From DATKUK01 sp035530655 (GTDB lineage: Bacteria > Planctomycetota > Phycisphaerae > UBA1845 > DATKUK01): DNA of 64,000 nucleotides. Location of the stretch: contig DATKUK010000122.1 of the NCBI GenBank assembly GCA_035530655.1, forward strand, positions 1 through 64,000. Direction: 5' to 3'. The position numbers and the translations under genes are program-made. Shown piece after piece: positions 25,091-33,181 of this stretch. The notes beneath the pieces were generated by a model that was not told where the DNA came from, made no database searches, and saw only the letters and a program-made list of their open reading frames with translations. Position 1 is the first letter of the stretch. Each line of letters begins with the position of its first letter.

Positions 25091-25501
25091 CTAGCTCGCC
25101 GGCTTGCCGTTTCCGTCCGGCTCGATGCGGCAGCGCCCCACCAGCATGCCGCCGTCCTTGACCACCAGGCGCCGGGCGATGATGTCGCCCGTCAGTTTGC
25201 CCGTCTTGCCGATCTCGATCTTGTCCCGCGCCTGCACACTGCCTCGCAGCGTCCCGTCGATGGTGATACTGCCCACTTTAACCGGAGCGGAAACGTGGCC
25301 CTTCTTGGTAACCGTTACATCGCCGCACGTGGCGAACAGCCGCACCGCGTGATAGGTATCGATCTTGAAGTTCTCTAGGATCACTCGCTTGCGGCAGTTG
25401 GGGCAGAACATGGACATGGCCTTGGCACCGGCGGTTATTGGGCCGTCACAGTGCGGACACAGGACCGTTCTGATCGCACTCTCGCCGCGCGTTCTGCCCA
25501 T
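25091..25501 (-). CDS. Bactofilin-like protein with N-terminal zinc ribbon
   Basis: A 136-residue protein. The N-terminal 40 residues hold two CxxC knuckles, C-P-H-C (15-18) and C-P-N-C, the classic rubredoxin-type zinc ribbon. The rest (about 50-130) is the right-handed beta-helix repeat of bactofilins/polymer-forming cytoskeletal proteins: VGSITIDGTLRGSVQA, DKIEIGKTGKLTGDI and RRLVVKDGGMLVG. It lies 60 bases downstream of a canonical bactofilin gene on the same strand, so both are probably one transcript and may co-assemble. The zinc ribbon may modulate assembly or contact a partner; that is inference. Confidence 0.88.
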   Translation of the reverse strand: MGRTRGESAIRTVLCPHCDGPITAGAKAMSMFCPNCRKRVILENFKIDTYHAVRLFATCGDVTVTKKGHVSAPVKVGSITIDGTLRGSVQARDKIEIGKTGKLTGDIIARRLVVKDGGMLVGRCRIEPDGNGKPAS

Positions 25502-25561
25502 GGCATGCTACAAGCAGGACACCCCCCGCATCCCCGGCATAGCGGCCGTGTCGAGCGTCGG

Positions 25562-26005
25562 TTACTTGGTGACTGGCTGCGGGTGCGGCTGCGGCTGCGG
25601 TTCCGGCGCCTTCTTGCCCGGGACCGGCTGACTGCGGGCGCCTGCCGGCTGGGGCTCTTTGGGCACCGCCTGTTGACCGACCACGCAGTTGCCGACGAAC
25701 ACCGCGCCGTCCACCACCTCCAGCCTCGCCGTCCGCAGATCGCCCTCCAGCTTGGCTGAGCTTTTCAGCTGCACCTTGCCTGAGGCCGTCAGGTTCCCCT
25801 TGACCTGTCCCTCGACCTGGATGATGCCGGCCTCGATGTCGGCGCTGACGCGGGCGCCTTCAGCCACGTGCAACTCCCCCTTCGTGGCGATCTTGCCCTC
25901 GAACTTGCCCAGAATCCGCACGCCCTTCTCGAAAGACAGCTCGCCCTTGAAGATGGCGTCGGGCCCGATGATCGTCGGGAACTCCCCGTCTACCTGCTGT
26001 GCCAT
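25562..26005 (-). CDS. Bactofilin (polymer-forming cytoskeletal protein)
   Basis: A 147-residue protein. Residues about 12-110 follow the bactofilin pattern of a 17-18-residue beta-helix period: IIGPDAIFKGELSFEKGVRI, GKFEGKIATKGELHVAEGA, VEGQVKGNLTASGKVQL and LEGDLRTARLEVVDGAVF. The C-terminus is a Pro/Gln-rich tail (EPQPQPHPQP), likely disordered. Bactofilins polymerise without nucleotide and organise cell shape or envelope enzymes at the membrane. AAGGAG precedes the ATG by 6 bases. The gene is paired with a zinc-ribbon bactofilin just downstream. Confidence 0.93.
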   Translation of the reverse strand: MAQQVDGEFPTIIGPDAIFKGELSFEKGVRILGKFEGKIATKGELHVAEGARVSADIEAGIIQVEGQVKGNLTASGKVQLKSSAKLEGDLRTARLEVVDGAVFVGNCVVGQQAVPKEPQPAGARSQPVPGKKAPEPQPQPHPQPVTK

Positions 26006-26126
26006 TCCGCATCTCCTTCAAAACCCCCGTGGGCCGCGATGTTGGCCCGCCCCGACAGGCGAGGCGGCGCCGAGCTTCCCGCGGCACAATTGTAGTTATC
26101 GGACGATGGCCCGCAACGGCCTGCTC

Positions 26127-26966
26127 CTAGCGTTGGAGTTGCCCGCAGACCTCACGCATGTGCGAGGCGTTCAGGGCTACCTGGTCCACATCGCGGGGAT
26201 ACATGCCCACGATGACCGGGTCGCCCGGTTTGATGTTCTCCAGGGCATAGGCAAACGCCGCCCGGACCATCTGCTGATCGGCGCACTTGCGGCCGGCGCC
26301 GAGTATCTTGTAAACGATGCACGTCTTGTGCGTGCTTCGCACGAACTCGCACATTCGGGCCGGGTCGCTCTCGCCGAACAGGTGATCCTCGTCGACGAAT
26401 CCGCTCCCCGTCACGAGCTTCGACTCATGGTGCTCGCGCGACAGGTTGTAAAACGAGCACATGTAAAAATCGACGGGCCAGCCCTGTTGTTCGATCCACT
26501 CGAGACATTCGGGAATGTGCGACGCGACGCTCGCCGGCAGCCCCAGGCTGCGAATCAGCTCGATCCGCCGCAGCACCACGTCCATCGTCCCGGCCTTGAA
26601 GTGCTGGTCGGTGTTCGTGCCGTGATGGTAGATGGCCAGCGGCTCCAGCTCGGCTATGGCGCGAATGTTCTCGTCGATGTCGTCCCACTCGCTCGCCGTT
26701 TGACAGATCCAGTGCATCGAGCCGCCCCGGCGGCGGTACTGGCGAACCATGTCCATGATTTCCCGGTCGCCGCGCGATTGCATGGCGGTCAGGCCGTACT
26801 CCTGGCAGCGCAGCAGCACCTCGATCATGCGGTCTTGCGTGTAGTACTGGCGCATCTCCTGATCGAGTTGCTCGCCGAAGTGCGAGTAGCCCTTGAAGGG
26901 ATTGCCCCCGACAATGAGTCGCGAAATCGTGTACGAACCCAGCCGAACCGTTGGCATCTGATCCAT
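26127..26966 (-). CDS. Predicted TIM-barrel protein of unknown function
   Basis: A 279-residue protein. Alternating strands and helices (LIVGGNPFKGYSHFG, QEYGLTAMQSRGD, SMHWICQTASEWDD, LAIYHHGTNTDQHF, VDFYMCSFYNLSR, THKTCIVYKILGAG) suggest a (beta-alpha)8 barrel in the aldo/keto reductase or related class. The usual reductase Asp-Tyr-Lys-His set is not visible in full, so a reductase call is not justified. The ATG at 26966 has AGGA 8-11 bases upstream. Flanked by bactofilin genes downstream and a divergent unknown upstream. Confidence 0.72.
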   Translation of the reverse strand: MDQMPTVRLGSYTISRLIVGGNPFKGYSHFGEQLDQEMRQYYTQDRMIEVLLRCQEYGLTAMQSRGDREIMDMVRQYRRRGGSMHWICQTASEWDDIDENIRAIAELEPLAIYHHGTNTDQHFKAGTMDVVLRRIELIRSLGLPASVASHIPECLEWIEQQGWPVDFYMCSFYNLSREHHESKLVTGSGFVDEDHLFGESDPARMCEFVRSTHKTCIVYKILGAGRKCADQQMVRAAFAYALENIKPGDPVIVGMYPRDVDQVALNASHMREVCGQLQR

Positions 26967-27391
26967 TACTTCATCCTGAACAACACTGCGAGAATTACAT
27001 CCCGGCATTGTAGCAGCAGCGGCGATGGCCCGCACACAAGCGACCGGCGGATCGGAGGGACCATCGTCCAGCGGAATTCGTGCTGCCCTGGATACGCCAT
27101 AAGCCTCTGGAATGAAGAGCCTTACGTTAAATGGCTGCTCTGTTGCCGGGATTCTTTGCGGTGTCAATTTGCCTGCGGGCAGGACGGCTGCGGAAACGTG
27201 CCGATAATATGGAGCAGAGCAGGTTCGCTGCTCGGGGCGAGGTGGGACCGTTCTGGACGGCCCGAAGGCGGCCGACGCGCGATGCTCAAGGTCTGCCCTG
27301 CGGTCTGGCAGGACCGCGGCCGCTTCCGCCCAGTAACACGACACTATGGGACCGCGCCTTCGCTGGTATGCCCGGCGCGGACGCAACGACC
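26967..27391. other. Divergent intergenic region
   Basis: This 425-base region separates two divergent genes. A candidate minus-strand -10 TACAAT lies at 27007-27012 (no good -35). A small hairpin GAGCAG-GTTCG-CTGCTC lies at 27217-27233. The rest shows no gene I can support. Confidence 0.5.
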
Positions 27392-27901
27392 ATGTCAGAA
27401 CCCGCGCTAAAACATGCCGAGCCTGCCCTGGTGCTTTCGCACAACTTCACCTACTACGCGCCGGTCGAGGTGTTCGGCTTGCCGCTGACGTACCCGCAGG
27501 CCGTTGCCTTCGGTTCAGCGCTCACCGGGCCGTCCGAGATGGCGTGGCCGGTGACCTACCTGCACATGAGCCGTAACGTCCAGGACCGACTGGAACTCAA
27601 TGCCCAACACATCATCACCAAACGCGTCCGCGTCGCGCAACTCCACGGCGTGCTGCTGTATGACGGGCAGACGTTGCGTTACAGGCATCTCGGGCACGAG
27701 CCGAGCGTCATCGCCGAACCGCGACGCGATTCCATCATCGTCACCGACGCGGGCGGCACCGTGGATCTGACGCTGGGCCAGACGGTTGGCTTCGGGATGA
27801 CCACCGACGGCTTCGGCGAGATCATGTGGTGGTACTATTTCCGCATCCACAGCCTGGCGGCACTGCGGCAACAGTCTCGCAGCGCCCGCTCGCACGGCTG
27901 A
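27392..27901 (+). CDS. Unrecognised 169-residue protein
   Basis: The start is uncertain: ATG at 27392 (beginning MSEPALKHAE) or ATG at 27368; neither has a strong ribosome-binding site. The sequence has a beta-rich centre (VRVAQLHGVLLYDGQTLRY, DSIIVTDAGGTVDLTLG) and a hydrophobic, Trp-rich end (EIMWWYYFRIH). No motif or family is recognised. It ends one base before the end of the convergent asparagine synthase gene, so the two genes meet tail to tail. Confidence 0.6.
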   Translation: MSEPALKHAEPALVLSHNFTYYAPVEVFGLPLTYPQAVAFGSALTGPSEMAWPVTYLHMSRNVQDRLELNAQHIITKRVRVAQLHGVLLYDGQTLRYRHLGHEPSVIAEPRRDSIIVTDAGGTVDLTLGQTVGFGMTTDGFGEIMWWYYFRIHSLAALRQQSRSARSHG

Positions 27902-27902
27902 G

Positions 27903-29828
27903 TCACCTGTCGGACATCCACCGTCGCCACCACCAGCACAGCGCCAGAAGGGCATAGAGCAAATCGCCATGCTCATCTCGGCGGCCGCAATGTCGTCGAT
28001 AGACTTCCATCACGCGGCCGTGATCCAGCCATCCGATCTGCTCGATCACGTCGCGACTGACCACGTCGAGAAACTGGTTGCGCAGACGCCCACGTAGGAA
28101 CTCGCCCACGGGTACCTCGAAGCCCATCTTGGGGCGGTTGATGATCGGTGCCGGCAAGAGGTCGCGATGGGCGTCGGCCAGCACGCGTTTGCCGCGCCCG
28201 CCGGCCAGCTTGAAGTCGAACGGCAATCCCATCGCATATTCCACCACCTGCCGATCCAACATGGGCACGCGGACTTCCAGTCCGCACCGCATGCTCGCCA
28301 GATCGACTTTGCAGAGCATGTCGTTGGCCAACCCATAGCGCAGGTCAGCAGCAAGAATACTGTTCAAACTGCCTGAGGGTTCATGGTCTTCTCCCCGGCA
28401 GGCTTTGTAGCTCCGCTTCAGGTCCGACCAGACCAGCGTGGCCCGTGCCTCCGGCAACAGGATCGACTCGGCCTCAGGCGCCAGGATGGTGCAGAACCGC
28501 AGGTAGTCGTCGACAGTGTCGCCCCCGCCGACGTGCTCGGCCCGCAGGAGCTTACGCGCCTGGCGGACGCGGTCGGCGAGCCAACTGCCCTTACCCGCCG
28601 GCAACCGCCGAATGATCGGCTCGACGAGCCCCTTACGTAGGAAACGGGGTAGGCGCCGGTAACGATCGAGGTAGCTCAGACCTCGGTGTCGCCAGTAGCC
28701 GGCGAACAACTCATCACCTCCGTCACCGCTGAGGGCCACCGTTACGTGTTGTCGTGTGTACTGGCTGATCAGGGCGGTCGGGATCAAAGAGCTGTCGCCG
28801 AAAGGCTCGCCCAGATGGTCCAGCAGCTTGGGGATGGCCTCGACGACGTCATCGAGCGTCAGCAACAGCTCGTGGTGTTCGCTGCCGTATCGGTTGGCCA
28901 CCAAGCGGGCGTAGCGGGTTTCGTCGAACCGTTTGGCCTCGGCGTAGCCGATGGTGTAGGTTCTCACCGGGCGCGCGCCGCTCTGACACAGATGGGCTAC
29001 AACTATCGACGAGTCGAGCCCACCCGACAGGAAGGCCCCTATCGGCACGTCGGCGACCGTCCTGGCGGCGACCGCTCGGCCGAGGCGGTCGCGGATTTGC
29101 CGGCATGCAGACGGGTAGTCGTCTTTTTCGGCTGGCTCGGGTTGCAGGTGGTAGTAGTGCTCCGGCTGGCGGGCGCCGCCTTGATCGAAGGGGAGCCATT
29201 GCCCCGGCCCGAGCTTGCGGACGGCGCGGAAAATCGTGTGGGGGTGCGGAACGAAGCCCAGTCTGAGGTAGTGGTTGAGCCCGGTCGGATCGATTTGCCT
29301 GTCCCATCCCCCGATGCGCAGCAGGGCGGTTACCTCGCTTGCGAACAGCAACTGCTTGGCAGAGGCCACATAGTACAGCGGCTTGATCCCGAACGGGTCG
29401 CGGACCAGGATTCCTTCGCCTTGATGGGCGTCGATCACACACAACGCCCACATGCCGGCCAACCGCTGGAAGCATCTCGTGCCCCACGTCTGGTAGGCGG
29501 CCAGAAGCACTTCTGTGTCGCTGTGGCTGCCGAAGCGGGCGCCTTGTGTCTCCAGCTCTTGGCGGATTTGACGGAAGTTGTAGATCTCGCCGTTGTAGGT
29601 CACCTGGCAACGTTGATTGGGGCCAGCCATCGGCTGATGCCCGGCGGGCGACGGGTCGATGACCGCCAGTCGGGTGTGGGCCAGCCCCACGGGGCATCGG
29701 CCCATCTGTCCCAGCCAGATGCCCCGGTCATCGGGGCCACGGTGCCCGAGTGCGTCGCAGAACTCCCAGAGCTGCTTGGGCTCAATCGGCTGTTCGTCGA
29801 ACCGGACGATCCCCGCAATGCCGCACAT
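27903..29828 (-). CDS. asnB: Asparagine synthase (glutamine-hydrolysing)
   Basis: A 641-residue protein starting MCGIAG, so Cys2 becomes the N-terminal nucleophile of the glutaminase (Ntn) domain (residues 2-about 200; LGHRGPDDRG and YNGEIYNF present). The C-terminal synthetase domain has the ATP-binding loop LSGGLDSSIV and ALSGDGGDELFAGYWRH. It transfers glutamine nitrogen to aspartate, or to a related acid in cell-surface glycan variants. The ATG at 29828 is required by chemistry, and no Shine-Dalgarno precedes it; a promoter -10 lies exactly 7 bases upstream. It is a single gene without exopolysaccharide neighbours. Confidence 0.93.
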   Translation of the reverse strand: MCGIAGIVRFDEQPIEPKQLWEFCDALGHRGPDDRGIWLGQMGRCPVGLAHTRLAVIDPSPAGHQPMAGPNQRCQVTYNGEIYNFRQIRQELETQGARFGSHSDTEVLLAAYQTWGTRCFQRLAGMWALCVIDAHQGEGILVRDPFGIKPLYYVASAKQLLFASEVTALLRIGGWDRQIDPTGLNHYLRLGFVPHPHTIFRAVRKLGPGQWLPFDQGGARQPEHYYHLQPEPAEKDDYPSACRQIRDRLGRAVAARTVADVPIGAFLSGGLDSSIVVAHLCQSGARPVRTYTIGYAEAKRFDETRYARLVANRYGSEHHELLLTLDDVVEAIPKLLDHLGEPFGDSSLIPTALISQYTRQHVTVALSGDGGDELFAGYWRHRGLSYLDRYRRLPRFLRKGLVEPIIRRLPAGKGSWLADRVRQARKLLRAEHVGGGDTVDDYLRFCTILAPEAESILLPEARATLVWSDLKRSYKACRGEDHEPSGSLNSILAADLRYGLANDMLCKVDLASMRCGLEVRVPMLDRQVVEYAMGLPFDFKLAGGRGKRVLADAHRDLLPAPIINRPKMGFEVPVGEFLRGRLRNQFLDVVSRDVIEQIGWLDHGRVMEVYRRHCGRRDEHGDLLYALLALCWWWRRWMSDR

Positions 29829-29835
29829 AGCCGTC

Positions 29836-29863
29836 ATTGTGGGCGTCCGGGAGGCGACTGCAA
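29836..29863 (-). promoter_or_regulatory. Candidate promoter of asnB
   Basis: Minus strand: TTGCAG (29858-29863), 16-base spacer, CACAAT (29836-29841), then 7 bases to the ATG at 29828. The predicted start site coincides with the start codon. The -10 matches four of six consensus positions. Confidence 0.4.
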
Positions 29864-29988
29864 CTGTGCGGGCCGCGTCCGAGCTCCCATCCGTGCGACG
29901 TTGATCGGAAGGCGGGCCGGCTAAGTGGTGTCTACGTCTGGCTTGGAGCGGCTTTCGCGCCATCCCAGGACGGCCTGCGAGAAACAGC

Positions 29989-30017
29989 TTGCTGCGCGTC
30001 GGCCGGTACTCTAGTAT
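29989..30017 (+). promoter_or_regulatory. Candidate promoter of the first paired lipoprotein gene
   Basis: TTGCTG (29989-29994), 17-base spacer, TAGTAT (30012-30017). A stem-loop CCGGCG-TCAA-CGCCGG (30039-30054) lies in the leader of about 100 bases before the ATG at 30127. Confidence 0.45.
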
Positions 30018-30126
30018 TTGGCAAGGCTTTCCGTCGCGCCGGCGTCAACGCCGGTGGGCTGTGGGCGTCAAAGACAGCGGTGGGGGATGCAGTGACAGGA
30101 CGGGTCATAGTGGTTGGAGGTACGTG

Positions 30127-30621
30127 ATGCTCAGCAGATGCCTGCGTCGCTGGCACCTTATCGGGTTATTGGCATTGCTGGCTGCACCCATAGCCTGCCA
30201 GGACGCGCTCAACCCGCAGTTCCTGGCTGCGGTGGGTCAGAGCCAGTCGTCCCTTCCCCAGCCGGGCAGCAGCGTCGTCCTGCTGTTCGTCAATGAGACG
30301 GTTTGGACAGCGGAAGTCGAGCTTACCATGGTTCCACGCACCACCGTTCCCGAGGACTGGACGATCGGGATGGCCAGTGAGACCTATACGCCACTGGTCT
30401 TTGAGTGCGGCGTGACCCAGTTCACGATTACCGGAGGGACGGTCTACGTGATCGATGACGGGCAGGTTACCCAGGAAGCAGTAGGATTTGTTCCGCCGAG
30501 TCCACTCGATGAGGGTGAGGAGTTCGTCTGTGGTGCGGTGATCAAGATCTTCGTGTACCTAGGTGTGGACGATAGTGGAAATCCTCGATGGGAGATCTCT
30601 ACGGAAACGGTCCTGGACTAG
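30127..30621 (+). CDS. Lipoprotein, NPQF family member 1
   Basis: A 164-residue protein with signal sequence and lipobox (LAAPIAC), preceded by GGAGG 6 bases ahead of the ATG. After the lipid anchor comes DALNPQFLAAVG, then strands VVLLFVNETVWTAEVELTM, then FECGVTQFTI, and near the end EEFVCGAVIKIFVYLG. The two internal cysteines in the F-E-C-G and F-V-C-G contexts match those of the next gene, so they may pair. It is 41 bases upstream of that paralogue, in one probable operon. Function unknown. Confidence 0.78.
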   Translation: MLSRCLRRWHLIGLLALLAAPIACQDALNPQFLAAVGQSQSSLPQPGSSVVLLFVNETVWTAEVELTMVPRTTVPEDWTIGMASETYTPLVFECGVTQFTITGGTVYVIDDGQVTQEAVGFVPPSPLDEGEEFVCGAVIKIFVYLGVDDSGNPRWEISTETVLD

Positions 30622-30662
30622 GGTCGCATGAAGCGACGGAAGTCGCACGGAGCGGGATGCCC

Positions 30663-31292
30663 ATGATACGACGTTACATCGGACTGGAGACGGCCGCTGC
30701 AATACTTGGTGTTGCCATTGCCCTCGGTGGTTGTAGTCTGGCCTCGCAGAGCCTGAATCCGCAGTTCATGGAGGTGCTCGGCACTCCTTTCGCGCCGATC
30801 GCGCCGGGCACCGCGCCTTTTGTTCTCATCCGCAACATCAACATGACTGACCATCGAGTTCTGTTTAGGTTTGAGTGGATTCCGGCGGGCACACTCGCGT
30901 CCGCCGCCTCTGGGTTCAATGTTTCTGCCGGCCTGGATGGGGGCATACTTGTTTCTTGCCCTGTCTCACAGATCACGCTCGGCAGCCTCGATAACCCCAC
31001 CACAGCGGGCGCCTTGGTTATATTCGATGACAACACGCGGCAGGAGATCCCGCCTTTGGGCCGGAATCTGCGGGAGGGGATTGACTACTTCTGCGGTGAT
31101 GTGGTCATCTTTGCCGCCGTACGCGATAGCAGCACAGTAGGGGGATACAGTACGATCTACGGCGTAATCGACGGCAGCTCCCAAGGCACCGAGTTCGCCG
31201 GGGCCAATACGTTCGAGCTTGCGGAACGAGAGATCGGTGAACTCATCTCATCCGGAATCGAGTCGTTCGAACAGGCATTCGTCACGCCTTAA
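30663..31292 (+). CDS. Lipoprotein, NPQF family member 2
   Basis: A 209-residue protein with lipobox ALGGC, then QSLNPQFMEVLG, PFVLIRNINMTDHRVLFRFEW, VSCPVSQITLG and IDYFCGDVVIFAAV. Each block aligns with the preceding gene, so the two are paralogues with about two conserved cysteines. The start is either ATG 30663 or ATG 30657; GGAG sits 10 or 4 bases ahead. No catalytic motif is seen. It is probably an outer-membrane or periplasmic-face protein. Confidence 0.75.
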   Translation: MIRRYIGLETAAAILGVAIALGGCSLASQSLNPQFMEVLGTPFAPIAPGTAPFVLIRNINMTDHRVLFRFEWIPAGTLASAASGFNVSAGLDGGILVSCPVSQITLGSLDNPTTAGALVIFDDNTRQEIPPLGRNLREGIDYFCGDVVIFAAVRDSSTVGGYSTIYGVIDGSSQGTEFAGANTFELAEREIGELISSGIESFEQAFVTP

Positions 31293-31517
31293 CGAGTCAT
31301 GGGTGACGCAAACCCCACGAAGTCTCCCAATCGCTGGAGCAGATCGGCGCGGGCTGTTGACGCTTGCGCTACTGCTGTGCCGACCGGGTCGGCGATGGGA
31401 TGAGCGTCGATGATGTCTCGTAGCGGCCGACCCAATCCGTGGGCCACCAATCTACCGCGTGGACGGTTGCGCACAGAGAACGCCGCGGCAACCGGCTGCG
31501 GACAACCGCCGACACGA

Positions 31518-32357
31518 TTACCATGCGAAGTCGTGGTAAACGTCGCCAGCCAATGAGACCTCCCAGAGCAGGCGTTCGGGAGCCACTCCGGCGGGGTCGG
31601 CGTTGCGGAACTCGTAGGCAATGCTGGATCCACGGAGGTATTCGTTGCACTGAGCGCTGGTGGTCGAGACGGTGGCTGCTGCCAATCTCTGGAACGGATC
31701 GCTTAGGGACAGGCAGTTGCATCCTGTGCCCTGGACCTGTGTCGGATCGAATGCCTCCAGTGCGAACATTCCCGTAACATCCGTCGTGCGATACGAGAAG
31801 AGGCTGCATTGGCTGCCAGCCGGACTGCCCTGGTAGAAGAGGATCAGATCGGGCACGGGCACCAAGGCGCCAAACTGGTCGAAGAAGGCGTCATACGTAG
31901 CGATGCCGCCGATCTGGGGGCCGATGGACGATTCGGGGAAGCTGCCTCGCTCGTGCCAATACCAAAGCACTTCCTCACCGGCGGGTGCCGTTACCGTCAC
32001 ACTACCGAAGGAAAACGTGTTCGAGCCGGTTCGGATATAGCCGAACGACTCGTACAGGTCGAGGCTATCCTCAGACACGGTCGCGCCGGGGCCTAGAAAC
32101 GCAAAGAAATGTAGGTAATAGTGCACGGTAGTCAGGGTGGTGTTGCGCATGCTCATGGTGATGAATTGGTTGAGTCCGCCCTGCCCGCCGCCGCCGCCCG
32201 GATCGTCGCCGCCGGTGCCGCCACCCGGTCCCGAGCCACCAGCCTGGATCGAGATTCCCGAAGCCAAGTAGGGGTTCGACCCGCACCCGACGGTCAGTGC
32301 AACAGCCACCAGCAGGGCCAACCACGGCGTAACGTGGTGTCGTGACCAGCTCAACAT
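31518..32357 (-). CDS. Lipoprotein with glycine-rich linker, possible third NPQF-family relative
   Basis: A 279-residue protein on the opposite strand. Lipobox VALTVGC, then a Gly/Asp/Pro-rich linker of about 25 residues, then GLNQFITMSMRNTTLTTVHYYLHFFAFLG, a strand pattern resembling the NPQF proteins. Later blocks are GSQCSLFSYRTTD and CNCLSLSDPFQRL. The relation to the two genes upstream is suggestive only. AAGGAG precedes the ATG by 6 bases. A promoter with TTGTAC and TATATA lies about 80 bases ahead. Confidence 0.75.
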   Translation of the reverse strand: MLSWSRHHVTPWLALLVAVALTVGCGSNPYLASGISIQAGGSGPGGGTGGDDPGGGGGQGGLNQFITMSMRNTTLTTVHYYLHFFAFLGPGATVSEDSLDLYESFGYIRTGSNTFSFGSVTVTAPAGEEVLWYWHERGSFPESSIGPQIGGIATYDAFFDQFGALVPVPDLILFYQGSPAGSQCSLFSYRTTDVTGMFALEAFDPTQVQGTGCNCLSLSDPFQRLAAATVSTTSAQCNEYLRGSSIAYEFRNADPAGVAPERLLWEVSLAGDVYHDFAW

Positions 32358-32434
32358 GCTTCGCTCCTTGCTGAGTCCAGGTCGCCAGGGCGACCAGCCG
32401 GCCGGACCCGCCCCGGTCCCGCACGACCAACAAC

Positions 32435-32463
32435 TATATAACCCACCGATGCGGCACGTACAA
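32435..32463 (-). promoter_or_regulatory. Promoter of the glycine-linker lipoprotein gene
   Basis: Minus strand: TTGTAC (32458-32463), 17-base spacer, TATATA (32435-32440). Predicted start near 32428, giving a leader of about 70 bases with an AAGGAG site. Confidence 0.6.
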
Positions 32464-32634
32464 GACGCACACGCCACATCGATGTCGACAGGCCGTGACG
32501 TAACGGCTGCGAGACGGCCTCCGCCTCACCCTATTGGACGGTCGAGCAGTCGGAGGGTTGAGCGCCTCGCCACGCCGCGGCGGCCAGGATACCCGGACGG
32601 CCGATCGGTTGCGGCTACCGGGCCTGGGATGGGC

Positions 32635-32640
32635 TATAAT
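32635..32640 (+). promoter_or_regulatory. Perfect -10 element upstream of the receiver gene
   Basis: TATAAT at 32635-32640, about 50 bases before the ATG at 32696. The only TTG-type -35 (TTGCGG at 32609) is 20 bases away, longer than usual, so the -35 may be weak or absent. Confidence 0.45.
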
Positions 32641-32695
32641 GCTGCCCGGCTATCGGAAGGCCCGAGATGATCCGTTTGCGATTGTGGAGACGACG

Positions 32696-33181
32696 ATGAG
32701 TCAGACTCCGGCAGAGAAGCCCGTCCCATCGAGCAAGGTCCTGGTGGTGGACGATAACGTGCAGAACCTGGAACTGCTCCAGGCCTACATGGACGACGTC
32801 GACGGGATTTCGACCGTGGCAGCCACCGATGGGGTCGAGGCTCTGGAGAAGGTGGCGGCCGAACAGCCCGATCTGATCCTACTGGACATCATGATGCCGC
32901 GAATGAGCGGGTTCGAGGTGTGCAAGCGGCTGAAGTCGGACCCGGGCACCAGGAAGATCCCTATTGTTATGGTCACCGCCCTGAACGAGCTGGGCGATAT
33001 TGAGCGGGCCGTCGAGTGCGGCACCGACGACTTTTTGACCAAGCCGGTCAGCCGCATCGAACTGGTCACTCGCGTGAAGACGCTTCTACGGGTGCGGCAC
33101 CTTCAGAGCGAACTGGACCGCGTGATGGCCTATCTCGAGAAGCTCGAAGCCGGCAGCACGAGGTCGGAGGGGCTGTCATGA
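32696..33181 (+). CDS. Stand-alone receiver domain protein
   Basis: A 161-residue response regulator made of a single receiver domain: acidic pair Asp19-Asp20 in VVDDN, phospho-acceptor Asp64 in LILLDIMMP, Thr in VMVTALNE and Lys in FLTKPVS. After the receiver there is only a short coiled helix (LQSELDRVMAYLEKLEA) and no output domain, so it probably works by protein contact, as in CheY-like or relay proteins. GGAG sits 7 bases before the ATG. Its stop overlaps the start of an M16 peptidase gene (ATGA), so translation of the two is coupled. No kinase gene is adjacent. Confidence 0.9.
   Translation: MSQTPAEKPVPSSKVLVVDDNVQNLELLQAYMDDVDGISTVAATDGVEALEKVAAEQPDLILLDIMMPRMSGFEVCKRLKSDPGTRKIPIVMVTALNELGDIERAVECGTDDFLTKPVSRIELVTRVKTLLRVRHLQSELDRVMAYLEKLEAGSTRSEGLS

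Larger units (their letters stand above)
32358..32695. other. Divergent intergenic region with two promoters
   Basis: The minus-strand promoter at 32435-32463 serves the lipoprotein gene. The plus-strand -10 TATAAT at 32635-32640 serves the receiver gene. No gene was recognised between them. Confidence 0.6.

Noticed and set aside
25689..27410. A 573-codon plus-strand frame
   Set aside because: It runs antisense to a bactofilin and the TIM-barrel gene; codon pattern and composition are typical of a shadow frame.
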